Origin: Monosporascus cannonballus
Lineage: Eukaryota > Ascomycota > Sordariomycetes > Xylariales
DNA: 64,000 bases
Reading direction: 5' to 3'
Assembly (NCBI GenBank): GCA_004154925.1
Contig: QJNS01000287.1
Location: forward strand, 1-64,000
The notes under the pieces were generated by a model. That model had not been told where the DNA came from and did not search any database. It worked only from the letters and a program-made list of their open reading frames with translations. This document shows positions 23,145 to 34,438 of this stretch, piece after piece; within the stretch, counting starts at the first letter, position 1, and each line of letters begins with the position of its first letter. A program made the translations under genes and the position numbers.

Positions 23145-23989
23145 AGCATAAAGATCGTATAATAATAGTATTATTTCTTATGCAAAATAATTACTTACCG
23201 GTGGCTATAAGGGCAAAGAACATGAAACAAAGACGGGGGCAAGCAATCCTTGACCTGTCAAGCTAATTAGGCAACTTGATGAAAAGCTATAATAACCTCA
23301 CTACTTCGAAGATAAAAACTCCCTTAGATAACAAATTTGACAGCGGTTTATGGACATCTCGGTTGAACCCGATAATCCCAGGTACGACCTACTTGGGAAA
23401 GGACTAACGATTTCGATATGGGGAATTGGAAAACTCCCTCTGCAGTATTGAGAAGAATTCTAATGACTGGAAGCTTCGTAGTCGTATCGGTGTTGTTTAC
23501 GGAGTTTTTTTGCAAAGAGACTAGCAGAAGGACCAAGTGTCGAAGCCGGCTGGCGAATATTTCCGTCAATCTTTAGTGTGTCCGCGTTTCAACCGCGCGC
23601 GGCCATTGTAAATTGATATTCCGTAGCTCCCGGGCATCGTTTCGTCGCCGCGACCCCACCCAGATGCATAGTAGTTCCGAGAGCTACCGTGGAGAGTCTT
23701 TGCAACACATTGGAGTTCACTTGTGGAACCGCGATCGGAAGATCGTCGGTTTCCTTTTCTGGTCTGTGGGTCCTGTACGCCAAGACGAAGCCGCCAGATT
23801 GGTCCGGCACCAAACGCGCTTGGTGCCACAATTCGGATCCGCTTGTGGCTGAGACTTTGGAGACGCGAAATCTCAGGAGTTTGAGAGGCCTCCCTGCTCA
23901 AGAAGATCCTTATACTTCATCAATTTTCTCGGGGCAATTAGGAGACTCCGGTGAAGTAATTGGCGTGAGTAAATTACGGCCCGGCGGGA
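23145..23989. other. Upstream region of the P-loop ATPase gene
   Basis: Contains overlapping short ORFs on both strands (23566-24144) whose peptides have no recognisable domain. The part next to the gene presumably holds its promoter and 5' UTR. No specific motif is supported. Confidence 0.4.
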
Positions 23990-25760
23990 ATGATGTTAGC
24001 GAGATATGGCGGCCGGACGATCGTGTCCGGCGCGTCAGGGGTCATGCGGTCGATGATTGGCCTGCGACGCGGCGGTGGGAACCTTTCGTCCCCACGCCAA
24101 CAGCGGCCGACCTTCGCGACCACGACTACGCGGCCCAGAACTGAGCACAGCAGGGGCGACCAAGGCGACATGCCGGGGCCGGGGGGCCAAGATGCGGAGC
24201 CGGGGCTGCTGCAAAAGATGGTGGAGTCGGCGACGACCACGTTCGCCTCCGTGGTGGTGCTGGGCGTGGGGTTCGCGATGGCCGGTTACGTCTACCACAA
24301 GTCTTACAAGTATCTGCAGCTGAAGAAGATCGAGAACGCGTTCGAGCCGGGGGACCCCGTGCTGGTGCTGGCGGCGATGGGGAAGGATGTGCCGGCGCCG
24401 CCCAACGAGGGGCACTGGATCACACGGCCCGAGCAGGACGTCATCAACTCGATCATCGACGGCACTAACGCGGGGCACTACTACTTGCTCCTCGGCGACA
24501 AGGGGTGCGGCAAGAGCAGCATGCTGCTCGAGGCGATGCGCAAGATCGACGGCGTGGGCTGCGCCATGTTCGAGGCCCACGCGAACCTCGAGATCTTTCG
24601 CATACGGCTCGGGAAGGCGCTGGACTACGAGTTCCACGAGGACTACATCGGCGGCTACTTCAGCGAGCGCGGGCCCCGGGAGTCGACGGCCCTGCTAGAT
24701 ATCGAGCGGGCCCTCAACAAGCTGGAGAAGGTGGCCCTGAGGCACCGCGCGACGAAGAAGAAACCCCTGATCCTCATCATCAACCAGACCCACCTCCTGC
24801 GGGACGACGACGACGGGAAGGACTTGCTCGAGCTCTTGCAGCAGAGGGCGGAGCAGTGGGCCGCCGCGAACCTGGTGACGATGGTCTTCAACAGCGACGA
24901 CTATTGGGTATACGAGCGGCTAAAGCAACTCGCCACGCGGATGGAAGTGCTATCCATCATGGACTTACCGAAACGTGAGGCGATGGCCGCCCTGCAGAAG
25001 TATCGCAGTCGCTACCACGAGGAAGGAGTCGACGACTCGGTACTCGAAGAGGTGTACGCTCGCGTCGGGGGTCGCCTCTCGTTTCTGAATCGGGTTGCCA
25101 AGTCTCGCGACATGCTGGCGACCTGTGATCGGATCAAGGAGATAGAGAAGACGTGGTTTCTGAACCAGTGCTGGATTCTCGGTCGAGAGATGGACGACGA
25201 CGTGATGGACCAGCAGAAATGGGCTGTAAGTTAAAGGCTAGTCTTGTGATGAGGTTCCTGAACGGCCCAAGCTAATGAGATGGCTCCAGTCGGCATCCAT
25301 GGTCCTTGCATTAGCACTCGTTGACAAGGAAGAAGAGATGGACAAGACCTACGATCCAGACGTCGGCCACGTTTTGCCGTGGTTCCCCATGCACAAGGCC
25401 CAGGAGATCATGACGAGAGCCGACTTCATCCGCGAGCTCGACCGACGGAACCTCTTTACGATCACCAGCACGGCCCAAGTCCGGGCCAGTTCCGTCCCCA
25501 TGCACCGCGCATTCCGGGAGATATGCTCGGAGCCCGGCTTCCGGGAATTCTTGGAGGACACGATAAACCGGATCGCCGCTATTGAGAGCATACTCCGTAC
25601 CAGGGAGTTGGTCGCCAAGGACCTGGTCTTCGGCGGCAAATACGAGCTCTCCAAGGATAGGAATGGCAAGGTCCAAGTCTCTCTGAAACAGCCCTTTCCG
25701 TCTCCGTATTCGATTGGTTTACCCGAGGACGATGAGGACGGAGAAGGTGATAAGAAATAG
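23990..25760 (+). CDS. Membrane-anchored P-loop ATPase, probably mitochondrial
   Basis: Exons 23990-25225 and 25290-25760 encode 568 residues. The intron (25226-25289, GTAAGT...CCAG, branch GCTAATG) is in phase 0. The first 50 residues are rich in Arg, Ser and Thr with almost no acidic residues, as in a mitochondrial presequence. A transmembrane segment lies at about 84-103. A Walker A motif, GDKGCGKSS, lies at 169-177. The Walker B-like strand LILIINQTHLL (260-270) has Asn where Asp is usual. An AAA-type helical region and a charged tail ending EDDEDGEGDKK follow. The family is seen in fungi as uncharacterised AAA/STAND-like NTPases. The substrate is unknown and the location is inferred. Codon use is strongly GC-rich in the first exon. 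Confidence 0.85.
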
Positions 25761-26479
25761 AGATGAATTGTAGTCAGCTGCACCGGCGAATCTATGCATT
25801 GCCAGGGATAGACTCGGCATGGCGTCAGCACAGTCATTAGCCCGTGGGAACGGAGCTTCTGTTTCCTTTGTCTGCAGGAATATCAGCCACCTTGTACGAG
25901 TATGTAGAATAATGAGGAGAGGAAGCTGCTGGCAAGATAGATGTTGACTTGCTTTTCCTCTTCCTGTCTTGTGCTACGTTCATGCGAACCTAGTATCACC
26001 AGGTGAACAGGCCACCCCGCGTAATACTGTGATGGCCCAGAATGTACGGCAGCAGATGGTATTGGGTGATAAAGGTGCGTAGTGGTGAGGTCCTGCCCGG
26101 TTCATAATACTTCCCAAGTCACTTGTTGACAGTCTGCCGTCGCATGCCTCCCGAGCCGGTCCCCAAGCTCGAGCTTCGTTGTCAATCAGATTCATTGCCT
26201 AGCTGCCAAGCCCCGTCCGACATAAGATTCAAGTTACGGGTAGGTTACCCGTCGTGTACTCCATGATCAGGCGTTAGTCTGCCTTAGCGCACTACAAATG
26301 TGACGAACCAAATGACATCTGAGACCCAACTCTCAAGAGAGAACCCATGGCTGGAAGAAAAGGTGCTGATATTACATAGCTTGAAACCCCTAAAGCCATC
26401 AGAATCTCTTGCCAAGAATGGTCGAACATTATATCACCGCGCGATTGCTCCGGTAAGCTCACGTTGTAGAGACTACCCA
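25761..26479. other. Intergenic region
   Basis: Includes the 3' flank of the ATPase gene. No gene, tRNA or repeat was recognised. Confidence 0.5.
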
Positions 26480-27240
26480 CAAATAGGGATTTCAACTGTG
26501 CACTGTCACTGGTGGCGGAGGTGAGATCGGCAGGGCACTATCACGCTACTTTATATCGAAAGGCAAAAAGGCTATCACCGCCGAGCGGACGGGGCCGAAT
26601 ATGCAGACCACCGCGAAAGAATTGGAGCAGCAGGATACCACGTCCTAGATACCAGCTCTGTCTCAGACACCCAACCATTCGTCAAGCGCATCGCCTTCAA
26701 GCATCCGGAGCTTGAATATCTGGTCAACAAGGTGGGGCTACAGCGACAGCTACAGGTCCAGAAGCAGAGTGCCGAAGACTTGCCCCCAAAGGCAGACCAG
26801 AAGATCGACATTAATATCCGAGGACCGCTGCATCTAGCGGTGCGACTTCTCCCACACCTTATGAGCGGACCGCATGCGCTCATCATCAATGTGTCTCGTG
26901 TGTTGTGATACGTACTTTTCTCGGTCATGAACCCAGCGTACAATGGGACGAGAGCGTGGCTTCACTTCTAGAGCACGAATCTCAGGGGTCAGCTGAAGGA
27001 CACCCAGGTACGACCGGTCGACATCGCACCGCCGCCCGCCGAGACAGATCTGCACCGGGAGCGCGAGGAACCTGACGATAATAAGAAAGCTAAAAATCCT
27101 AATGCGCTCTCGATACCAGAGTTCATGGACGAGGCATCGCGGGACTAGAGGTTGGCGAGGGCAAAATAGGGGCAGGTATGAGGGGTGAGGTTGTCGAGAA
27201 GGGGTTTTGACACCTTCGGGATATGTATAAAGACTGAGGA
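26480..27240 (+). pseudogene. Second short-chain dehydrogenase/reductase pseudogene
   Basis: The plus strand spells an SDR in a few frames. It starts TVTGGGGEIGRALSRYFISK (glycine-rich NAD(P) motif) and moves through HVLDTSSVSDTQPFV and INIRGPLHLAV. The active-site serine region is LIINVSR. AYNGTRA stands where the catalytic Tyr-x-x-x-Lys should be, so Lys is now Arg. VDIAPPPAETDLH and ALSIPEFMDEASRD follow. Stops interrupt it after SRVL, after WLHF and after EASRD, and a frameshift lies near 26630. The start codon is not identifiable. It resembles the DltE-like uncharacterised oxidoreductases. It is not a recent copy of the SDR at 9381-16291, because the two share only family motifs. Confidence 0.85.
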
Positions 27241-27902
27241 TCGACGTCAATGGAAGACCTCAGCGAAGTATTATGGGATCAAAGGCCAGTGACGCGATGC
27301 ATGGCAAGGCATTGGGTTAAGCGGACGTGGCTGTGTGGGGGGGTTGAATTGCTAGCAGTAAGGATAGAGCCACGCAGCCTCTAAGTAGACGACCGCCATG
27401 GGAGCACCTAGGCAAACGCCCATAGCCAGACCATTTGTGCTATAAAATGTGCAGAGGATGGGGACATACCAGTAAAGTGGATCCTCGGTAGGGGTGTAGA
27501 CCCACCTTTAGTAGTCAGCCACGAGTCCCCAGGTTCCCCCACAGATGGCTGCCTAAACCTTACGTAAGAATATTCCCTAATCAAAGGGATAGGTGTGGCT
27601 GTGCTGCGCCACACAGACCCCTCCACACCCCTCCATCAGCATTTCGTTGGTAGGGAAACGTCGTTATCTACCAAACAGAACTGCGGAATGAGATACTTCC
27701 CCCCTCTGTTATGACGCAGCTCTCCTGCAGCGATCACTCGCCTTCAAACAATCCATCTTGATGATACCCTGTTAAACCGCGACCGGGGGGAACTGCCACC
27801 ATTTTCTTATCAAACCAACCATTTCTAGATATCTCGGTGGGATAGGCCATATCCCATCTCTGGGCTGCATCTCTTCTGCAGGTCGTCCAAATCCACCCCG
27901 TG
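27241..27902. other. Intergenic region upstream of VID27
   Basis: No gene recognised. The proximal part should contain the VID27 promoter and 5' UTR. Confidence 0.5.
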
Positions 27903-30580
27903 ATGTTCGTCCTGAAGAATGGTAAGTACTTCGCCTCTCGTCAGACTGATTAGACCGTCGTGCTCGTTTGCTCCGGAGCTGCGTGAGAATCAGGTATTGC
28001 GCGACACCCATGCCCACCAGAACGAGATAATGATGTTCCATTCACTCTTTCCTTTACCAACCCAGCCTATACCAAATCCAGAAAGCACACTAACTAATTG
28101 GCGACCCGATAGTGGGAAAGCTCCTCTTTGGCAGCAATAGCCAAGAGTCCATGATAGAACTGCCTCAGGGCCAACTTTACCTCGTTCGACCGCTCTCGCC
28201 GAAAGGATACTCTGAACTGATCTTCAAGGACGCCACTGCCCGCATTCGAAGAACCGGCCAAGACTTCCAATACCAACTCGTCGTCCAGAGAGTCTACGAG
28301 GAAGGTGAGGCCGAACTGTTAGCCGACGAGGAGGGAGAGGACGCCGAGATTGCTGCGCTCTCCAACGAACGTGACGAGAAGACCTTCCTACTCGACGAAG
28401 CCCTTCATTTCCGCGTTGAGAGCAGAGACAGCTCCGAGAAGTTGCTTGCTTGGAGAGATCTAAGCGGGGATGCCGGCGACGTCTACGAGTTCATCTGCGA
28501 CCCGTCCATACCCTCCGCATCGGTCGAAGCATTCGAGCGCATCGCAAAACAGTGCCAATACGAACGCAAATATCGGAAGCCGCATACCACCGCAACCGAA
28601 GCCGACCTTGAGCAATTCGATTTTGACGACGAGCAACCCATCCCGCAGGCAAGCCCCATCCACAGCCCTACTCTCGCACGCTCAATAGAGTCGACCGACG
28701 CCATGTTTCAGTTGAGGAATGAGGCCAATACGAGTATCAAGCGTAGCGGTTCGCAAGATCCAGTTACCCCTACCGACGACGAACCGGTAGAGCATCAGCA
28801 GAGGGAGGTCAAGGCCCCGTCGAGAGAAATGGCCCCACCCAAGGTTCCAACACAGCCTGAACCCTTGGAAATCCTCTCCATGGAAATCGCAGAGCTGCAC
28901 TTCTTCGACTTCCCCTCTGGCGCTTTCGTTCTACAAGACGCGTCGGTCACGGCTCAGGTATCCGACATCGGCAACTGGAACTACTGGCTACACATAGCCA
29001 GCAAGGACCGCGAGTGGTTGGGAATACCAGTTATTGCCGATATCAACCCGGTCTTCAACTTCGAGTTTCTCTCCTTCATCTTTAATCAGTTCACCGAAGA
29101 TGGTTCTGCTTACTCCTGGCTGCTCCGTTTCAAGGACCAACCAACCCTGGAAAGGCTTCAGGAAGGTCTAATGCGGGCGCTGTGGGAACAACTCAACGAG
29201 ATCAAGTGGACCAAGGTCAAGGACCAGGAGCGACAGTATGTCCTGGATGCTTTTGAGGATCTCAAGATGGACGATGCCATAGAAGAGGAAGAAGAGGAGG
29301 AGGAGGAGGAGGAGGAAGAGCCTGAGATCGAGGAGTCTGAAGATGACCGTCCACAAGGCGAACACTACGATACTGATGAGGAGCAGGAAGATGTCGAGAC
29401 GCAGCCGCAGGACGGCAATACCAATTCAGGTCTCGCCGTTGGCTACAAGCACGATCGTTCTTTCGTCATCAGAGGCTCTAAGATCGGCGTCTTCAAGCAT
29501 ACACCGAACAACAATCTTGAGTTCTCCACCAACATATCCAAGGTCGAGACTCCTAAGGGCCAGCTCTTCAGCCCAAAGAAGGTCATGCTCCACAACGAGG
29601 ATCGCAACATGATCTTGCAAAACGAGTCGGACCCTAACAAGCTGTACCGCATGGATCTCGAGTACGGAAAGGTGGTTGACGAGTGGAAGGTGCACGACGA
29701 CATCCCCATCAACCACTTCGCTCCCGAGAATAAGTTCGCTCAGATGACGCATGAGCCTACTTTCCTCGGTATCTCGCGGAATGCACTCTACCGGGTTGAT
29801 CCTCGTTTGTCCGGTAACAAGCTCGTCGAATCCCAACTGAAGCAGTACGCATCAAAGAACGACTTCTCTTCTGTATCCACCACTGAAAAGGGCTATATCG
29901 CGGTTGCCTCTAACAAGGGCGACGTTCGGCTCTTTGACCGTCTTGGAATCAACGCAAAAACACATATTCCGGCTCTTGGTGAACCCATAATTGGTCTCGA
30001 CGTCTCTGCCGATGGTCGCTGGGTCCTAGCCACCTGTCGGACGTATCTGCTTCTGATCGACGCCCTGCAGAAGTCTGGCAAGAATGAAGGCAAACTCGGC
30101 TTCGAGAAGCCATTTGCTGCTGATGCCAAGCCACAGCCGCGTCGTCTTGCTCTCACACCTGAGCACGTCGCCCAATTCGCCTACGAGACAGGCAAGCCAG
30201 TCACCTTTACGCCCGCGCGTTTCAATACGAGCCAGTCGGGCGAGGAGACATCCATCATCACCGCGACGGGTCCGTACATCGTTGATTGGAGTTTGAAGAA
30301 GGTGTTGCGCGGAGCCAAGGCGCCGTATATCATCAAGCGGTACACGGAGGACGTCAAGGCGGATGACTTCAAGTTCGGGACAGACCAGAACGTCATTGTC
30401 GCTCTACCCAACGAGGTCAACATGGTCGGCAAGCAGGCTTTGAAGCGCCCCACCAGAGAAAGCATTGCCGGCAACTTCCAACGTCTGAGCACACCTCGGC
30501 GCGGCTCTGGCCGCATTGGCACACGAGAGAGCGGGCGGTACAAGCTGGGCCGGGATGATGTCGTCAACTCGCCCTTTTAA
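27903..30580 (+). CDS. VID27: Vacuolar import and degradation protein VID27
   Basis: A 19-nt first exon (27903-27921, MFVLKN plus one base) is joined across a 191-bp intron (27922-28112, GTAAGT, CTAAC branch point, TAG) to 28113-30580, giving 828 residues. The long reading frame begins at GTG only because the true ATG lies in the first exon. The N-terminal Vid27 domain (VGKLLFGSNS, GQLYLVRPLSPKGYSELIF) precedes a PH-like middle and a run of glutamates at about residues 395-410. The C-terminal half is the VID27 beta-propeller (for example GYIAVASNKGDVRLFDRLG). The yeast homologue is linked to vacuolar import and degradation of fructose-1,6-bisphosphatase, though its biochemical role is poorly defined. 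The frame is intact. Confidence 0.93.
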
Positions 30581-30955
30581 GTCAGGGCATAATAAGGGCG
30601 AGAATTTCTCTTGAATGTCTAGCTGAGAGTCGGCTCTGTTGGCTGAATGACGTCTATCCGACTTACGATGTCAACGCCCGGGAGCTTTGTGATGGAGTTA
30701 CAGATCGTTTTCAACCGCAACACGTACAAGTGGAGTTCAATGCAGGGCGAAGGAACTGGCACGGGGTTTCTGGGCTCTAGTTAGCGGCAGTTTTCTTTCG
30801 GGAACGATATCCTACTTGGTGTAGTGTGCGTCGTCCGTTGGCGGATGATCCCCCTCGTGTTAGCTTAGGTAGGTAGTAGCATATGTTCTTTATGGATAAC
30901 TTCGAATGGTCTTCTTGCCAGTCCCCTAGTACTGAGGTCATTGACCAACCCGTTA
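30581..30955. other. 3' flank of VID27
   Basis: Non-coding sequence between the VID27 stop and the MITE target site. Nothing further recognised. Confidence 0.5.
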
Positions 30956-30963
30956 CGGTATAT

Positions 30964-31162
30964 TAGGGTTTGCAATGGGTACCCATCACTACCCACGGAT
31001 GATATTTTCAATCATAAATAAATAATAAACATCTGTAAACAATACAGAATTACTTGTATAATAAATCTTTCTAGGAAACCCTACGTATTAAGCTTTTATG
31101 ACGTGTGAATTTACGTCGTGGTTAGTGATGGGTACCCATTTGGGTACCCATTGCAAACCCTA
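30964..31162. mobile_element. hAT-type MITE, 199 bp, with 8-bp target duplication
   Basis: The element begins TAGGGTTTGCAATGGGTACC and ends with its inverted complement GGGTACCCATTGCAAACCCTA. The exact 8-bp duplication CGGTATAT flanks it (30956-30963 and 31163-31170), as expected for hAT transposition. The right inverted repeat carries an extra 12-bp copy of the ATGGGTACCC segment. The interior is AT-rich and has no coding capacity, so it depends on a transposase elsewhere. It shows little RIP-type damage. Confidence 0.9.
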
Positions 31163-31170
31163 CGGTATAT

Positions 31171-34100
31171 ATGGAGCAGTAGCCCATTTTTTCTATGAAT
31201 ATTGATATGTGAGTATGTAATACTGTCTAGAACTATCGTAATAGCAAGTGCTAGGGCTCCATCTCGCCTTTAGCTTTTGTTATGTAATAAGCAGCTTTAT
31301 CTCATCAGATCCAGCTCCAACCCCTATTATACTGCAACTGCAAAGGGCAGACGCTTTCCTCCACCTGCCTAGGTCGATTACTCCTTTAACCCGATCGCAC
31401 ATTGAGCTCCGTCACCTAGTTACGGTGCACGTATTACCCTTAGCTAGCATTTATAGCACACGTCTCGAGTTTAAAACCTAAGAGCCCGATGCCCAGACCT
31501 AACGGACTCACCATAAGATGAAGGGAGCCGCCGTTGACGAGTAGTTACACCACTATGCACCCGCAGCGCCTCGCTCCCAACGCCCCCCGGACATAGGGGT
31601 GGCGCTGAAATCCAAGCTAGTAAAAGCAGGTCTTCGAAAGGACTAGGTAGTAACCTCTAGGCTATCTGCCCGAAATTCACTTTTCCAAGCGTCGGGGTCG
31701 TGGATAGTTATCTGAAAGGGTTGTGGTAGGATGTAAAGTAGCGATGTTTCCTACCTATGTATCCATGGTGCCGCGATACCGGACCCGGGGACCCAGAGAA
31801 GGCCAAAACAAGTACCCTATGTATACTAATATAGAAACTCCTTAACATGACATCTTATTACACCCGCCCCTTGCTTAGGTCTGGAGGTAATGTAGATACC
31901 GCTTTAAGTTCCGGTAGCCCGTTTAAGAGGGCTTTACGTATCAAATAGGTGTCTTCGACCCCAAATAGTTGGAAAAGGGGCTAAGCATTAAGCTTTATTC
32001 GCACATGGAGCTATAGGATTTGAACCAAGTGCCAGTGAGCTCGCCTTGCAGTTCCAGTTATATAACCGTCGGGGGACGATCTGGCCAACGACTGGCAAGC
32101 CCAAGGCCAGAACAAGAGCTTCTCATTTCTTCGATCATAAGCACTCTCACACGTCAATCTTTACATTCATTCAACTATCGGATAAGTACCGCCGGCCTCC
32201 TTCGCATGGGTTGGTATGAACAAAATATCGGATTGGTTATTGATGACTATCTCATGCGCCCCTTGTATCGACGGCCTTCCTCTCTGCCGAGCCCTTCTCT
32301 CGGAGACCAGCCGATATGAATCACTCACCATCCATCCAGGACGCCGGGATGCCTCCTTAACGAATAAGTAAAGTTGGCGGTTGGTCAGGGACCAGTTTCG
32401 TCATGATACTCAGAGTACCACTACCATAAGGGACGAACTAGGACCCCTACATCATTCGGATGAATCTCGTATCCTGCACATTACGTGGCCACCTACCAGT
32501 GCATATCGGTTATGCAGCCAAACTCCTGACTTCCCGCACAGCCGGCCGTCATGCGGAGTTCGCCCGTTCAGATGTCCCCCGTTTCCTTGTGGGACATTAC
32601 CGAGGCTCCCTGTCGGACAGGCTCGCCTGGGGTATTGTGTCCCCCACATGCGATTGGGATCATCATCCAGATCGGCGACATGCCGGCGCCCCTCACGTAA
32701 TACGCCATCTCTAGGGACGCGATCATTTACGTCGTCCCTCGGATCCTGTCTGGCGAGTTTGTCTCTTGTGTCCTGCTATTTCTCAAATGCCGTCCCAATC
32801 TGTTTGGCCATGCCGTACTCGAGGGCGCCAAGGAAACCGAGAGCAGAGGAGCTGGAGGTGATCTAAGAAGTGGACGGAATTCGTACGCTCGGAGTCAACG
32901 TGCCTGAGATAACGTGGCGTGTTTCGGGGAGTTCAAGGAACTCGGCGCAGTCGGCCGAGCTCGACGCGACAGGGGATTCGGAAGCCTATCACCGTGGAAG
33001 AGTCCGAGCGGGCCGAGAACTCGGGAGTAGCTACGGACGTCGAATTAACGGACCGGCTCATGGTAAGACACGGGCCCGCATCGACCGACGAATCGAAACG
33101 TAAAAGAAGAGCTCAAGACGACCAAGGAGCTAGACCAGACCGTCACAGCGGACTACTCGCTTATCATATCGCCAAAGGACTATTAACGGTGAAGCTATCA
33201 CTACCCTCACTCTTAAAAGCGACGGGGCGGTTCTCGCCGCCTCGACGCCGCCGATGCAGGGCAAGAACCCATACACTCCTCAACGACGTATGCGCAGAGC
33301 AGCTGGGTGCCTCCCGCTTGGGCGGGCTCTTGCAATCGGTCCCGACCGGCGTCCTAGGGCTCGTCCTCAGACCAGAAGGCCTGCGCACGGCGGTGATGGC
33401 AGGTACCACGGGCCGTCTGTGCCGGGGGTGCGGTTGCCGGGAACTCTTTCCCACCCAGCCGAGCCCCCCTGGGCTCTGAACGTGCTCGGCTGGGTCTCAA
33501 AGGCAACCACCAAATCGGAGCGCTGGCGAGGCCGAATCCGCAGTTGTGACGCCTGCTGGAAGTTCGAGGTCGGGCTGCGAGTCCGGGCGAGGGAGGATCG
33601 GGCGCGCGGCTGACGGCTCGCTACTGGACCAGCCGGCCGGGCGGATCATTGGGAGGGGTTGACACTGCGTTCGACACTGCGTACGTATGGGGCCCATTCG
33701 ACGACTGTTTACGTACAATACCAGGACGGTCCCAATCACTCCAGGTGCGAAAACTAACTTCGCCGAAGTCTTCATAGCTGATAAACGTCCCCACAGAGAA
33801 GGCTTCAATGAAGCCTCGCCCTTGCCGACGGCAGCGTCGGGGCCCAGCCCAGCCAGCCCCCCTTAGCAAAGTGACAAGCACCAAGCCCGACGCAACCCAT
33901 GCTTGTCCTTCGCCCGTGGTTCCTATCTACCGATGCTCCGCTTGGAGGTGCCATGCGGCCAGCTCGATTCGATTCGTCCTACTCCTTGGTGTTATGTTCT
34001 GTCATCTATATGGCACTTAAGGTCCGGCCTTCCTCCCATCTCTTGGCGATTGATTGAGTAGGTACGGAGTGTCCACGTATTTACGTCTCGATAGCCAAAG

Positions 34101-34438
34101 GAGCGAGCAAACAAATCCAAAAGGCCAAAGGAGATATCTTCAGCGGCAAGTTGTAGTCTCGGTTCTAATGCCAAGTATTGTCACATTGGCGCTAAACGTC
34201 TAAGCTATATGAAAACACCAGGACTCCCTAGCCGATGTTCGCCCATCTCGCACTCGATTATTGTGTTGAGACACAGGCCTCTTATCCTAAGATGCACGCG
34301 TTCGATGTTCTAAGATCGTACATAAATCATTCAGTCAATAATATGGGATGCCGACAGCAGCGGTTCGAAGTCTATTTCCCCCATCGCCCGGTCACCCAGT
34401 CATTACATGCAAAATGCGAAAGAGCCGCCGGACCCTTC
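31171..34438. other. Gene-poor interval with coding-like debris
   Basis: No intact gene is supported in about 3.3 kb. The GC-rich part (about 32380-33610) has several moderately long overlapping ORFs (such as 32381-32866 and 32919-33479) and a short lysine/glutamate-rich run (KEELKTTKELDQTVTADYSL, near 33100). It may be a decayed gene, but no family was recognised. A tRNA-like T-arm near 32015 was rejected. Confidence 0.4.

Noticed and set aside
24035..25837. Long overlapping ORFs in the P-loop ATPase region (such as 24035-24637 minus)
   Set aside because: GC-rich codons leave other frames open by chance. Only the 23990 frame has coherent motifs and a matching intron.
28112..28114. GTG as start codon of VID27
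   Set aside because: Nuclear fungal genes do not normally start at GTG, and a first exon at 27903-27921 restores the family N-terminus.
32000..32035. tRNA-like T-arm (minus strand GGTTCAAATCC)
   Set aside because: The T stem does not pair, and no acceptor, D or anticodon arms can be folded around it.
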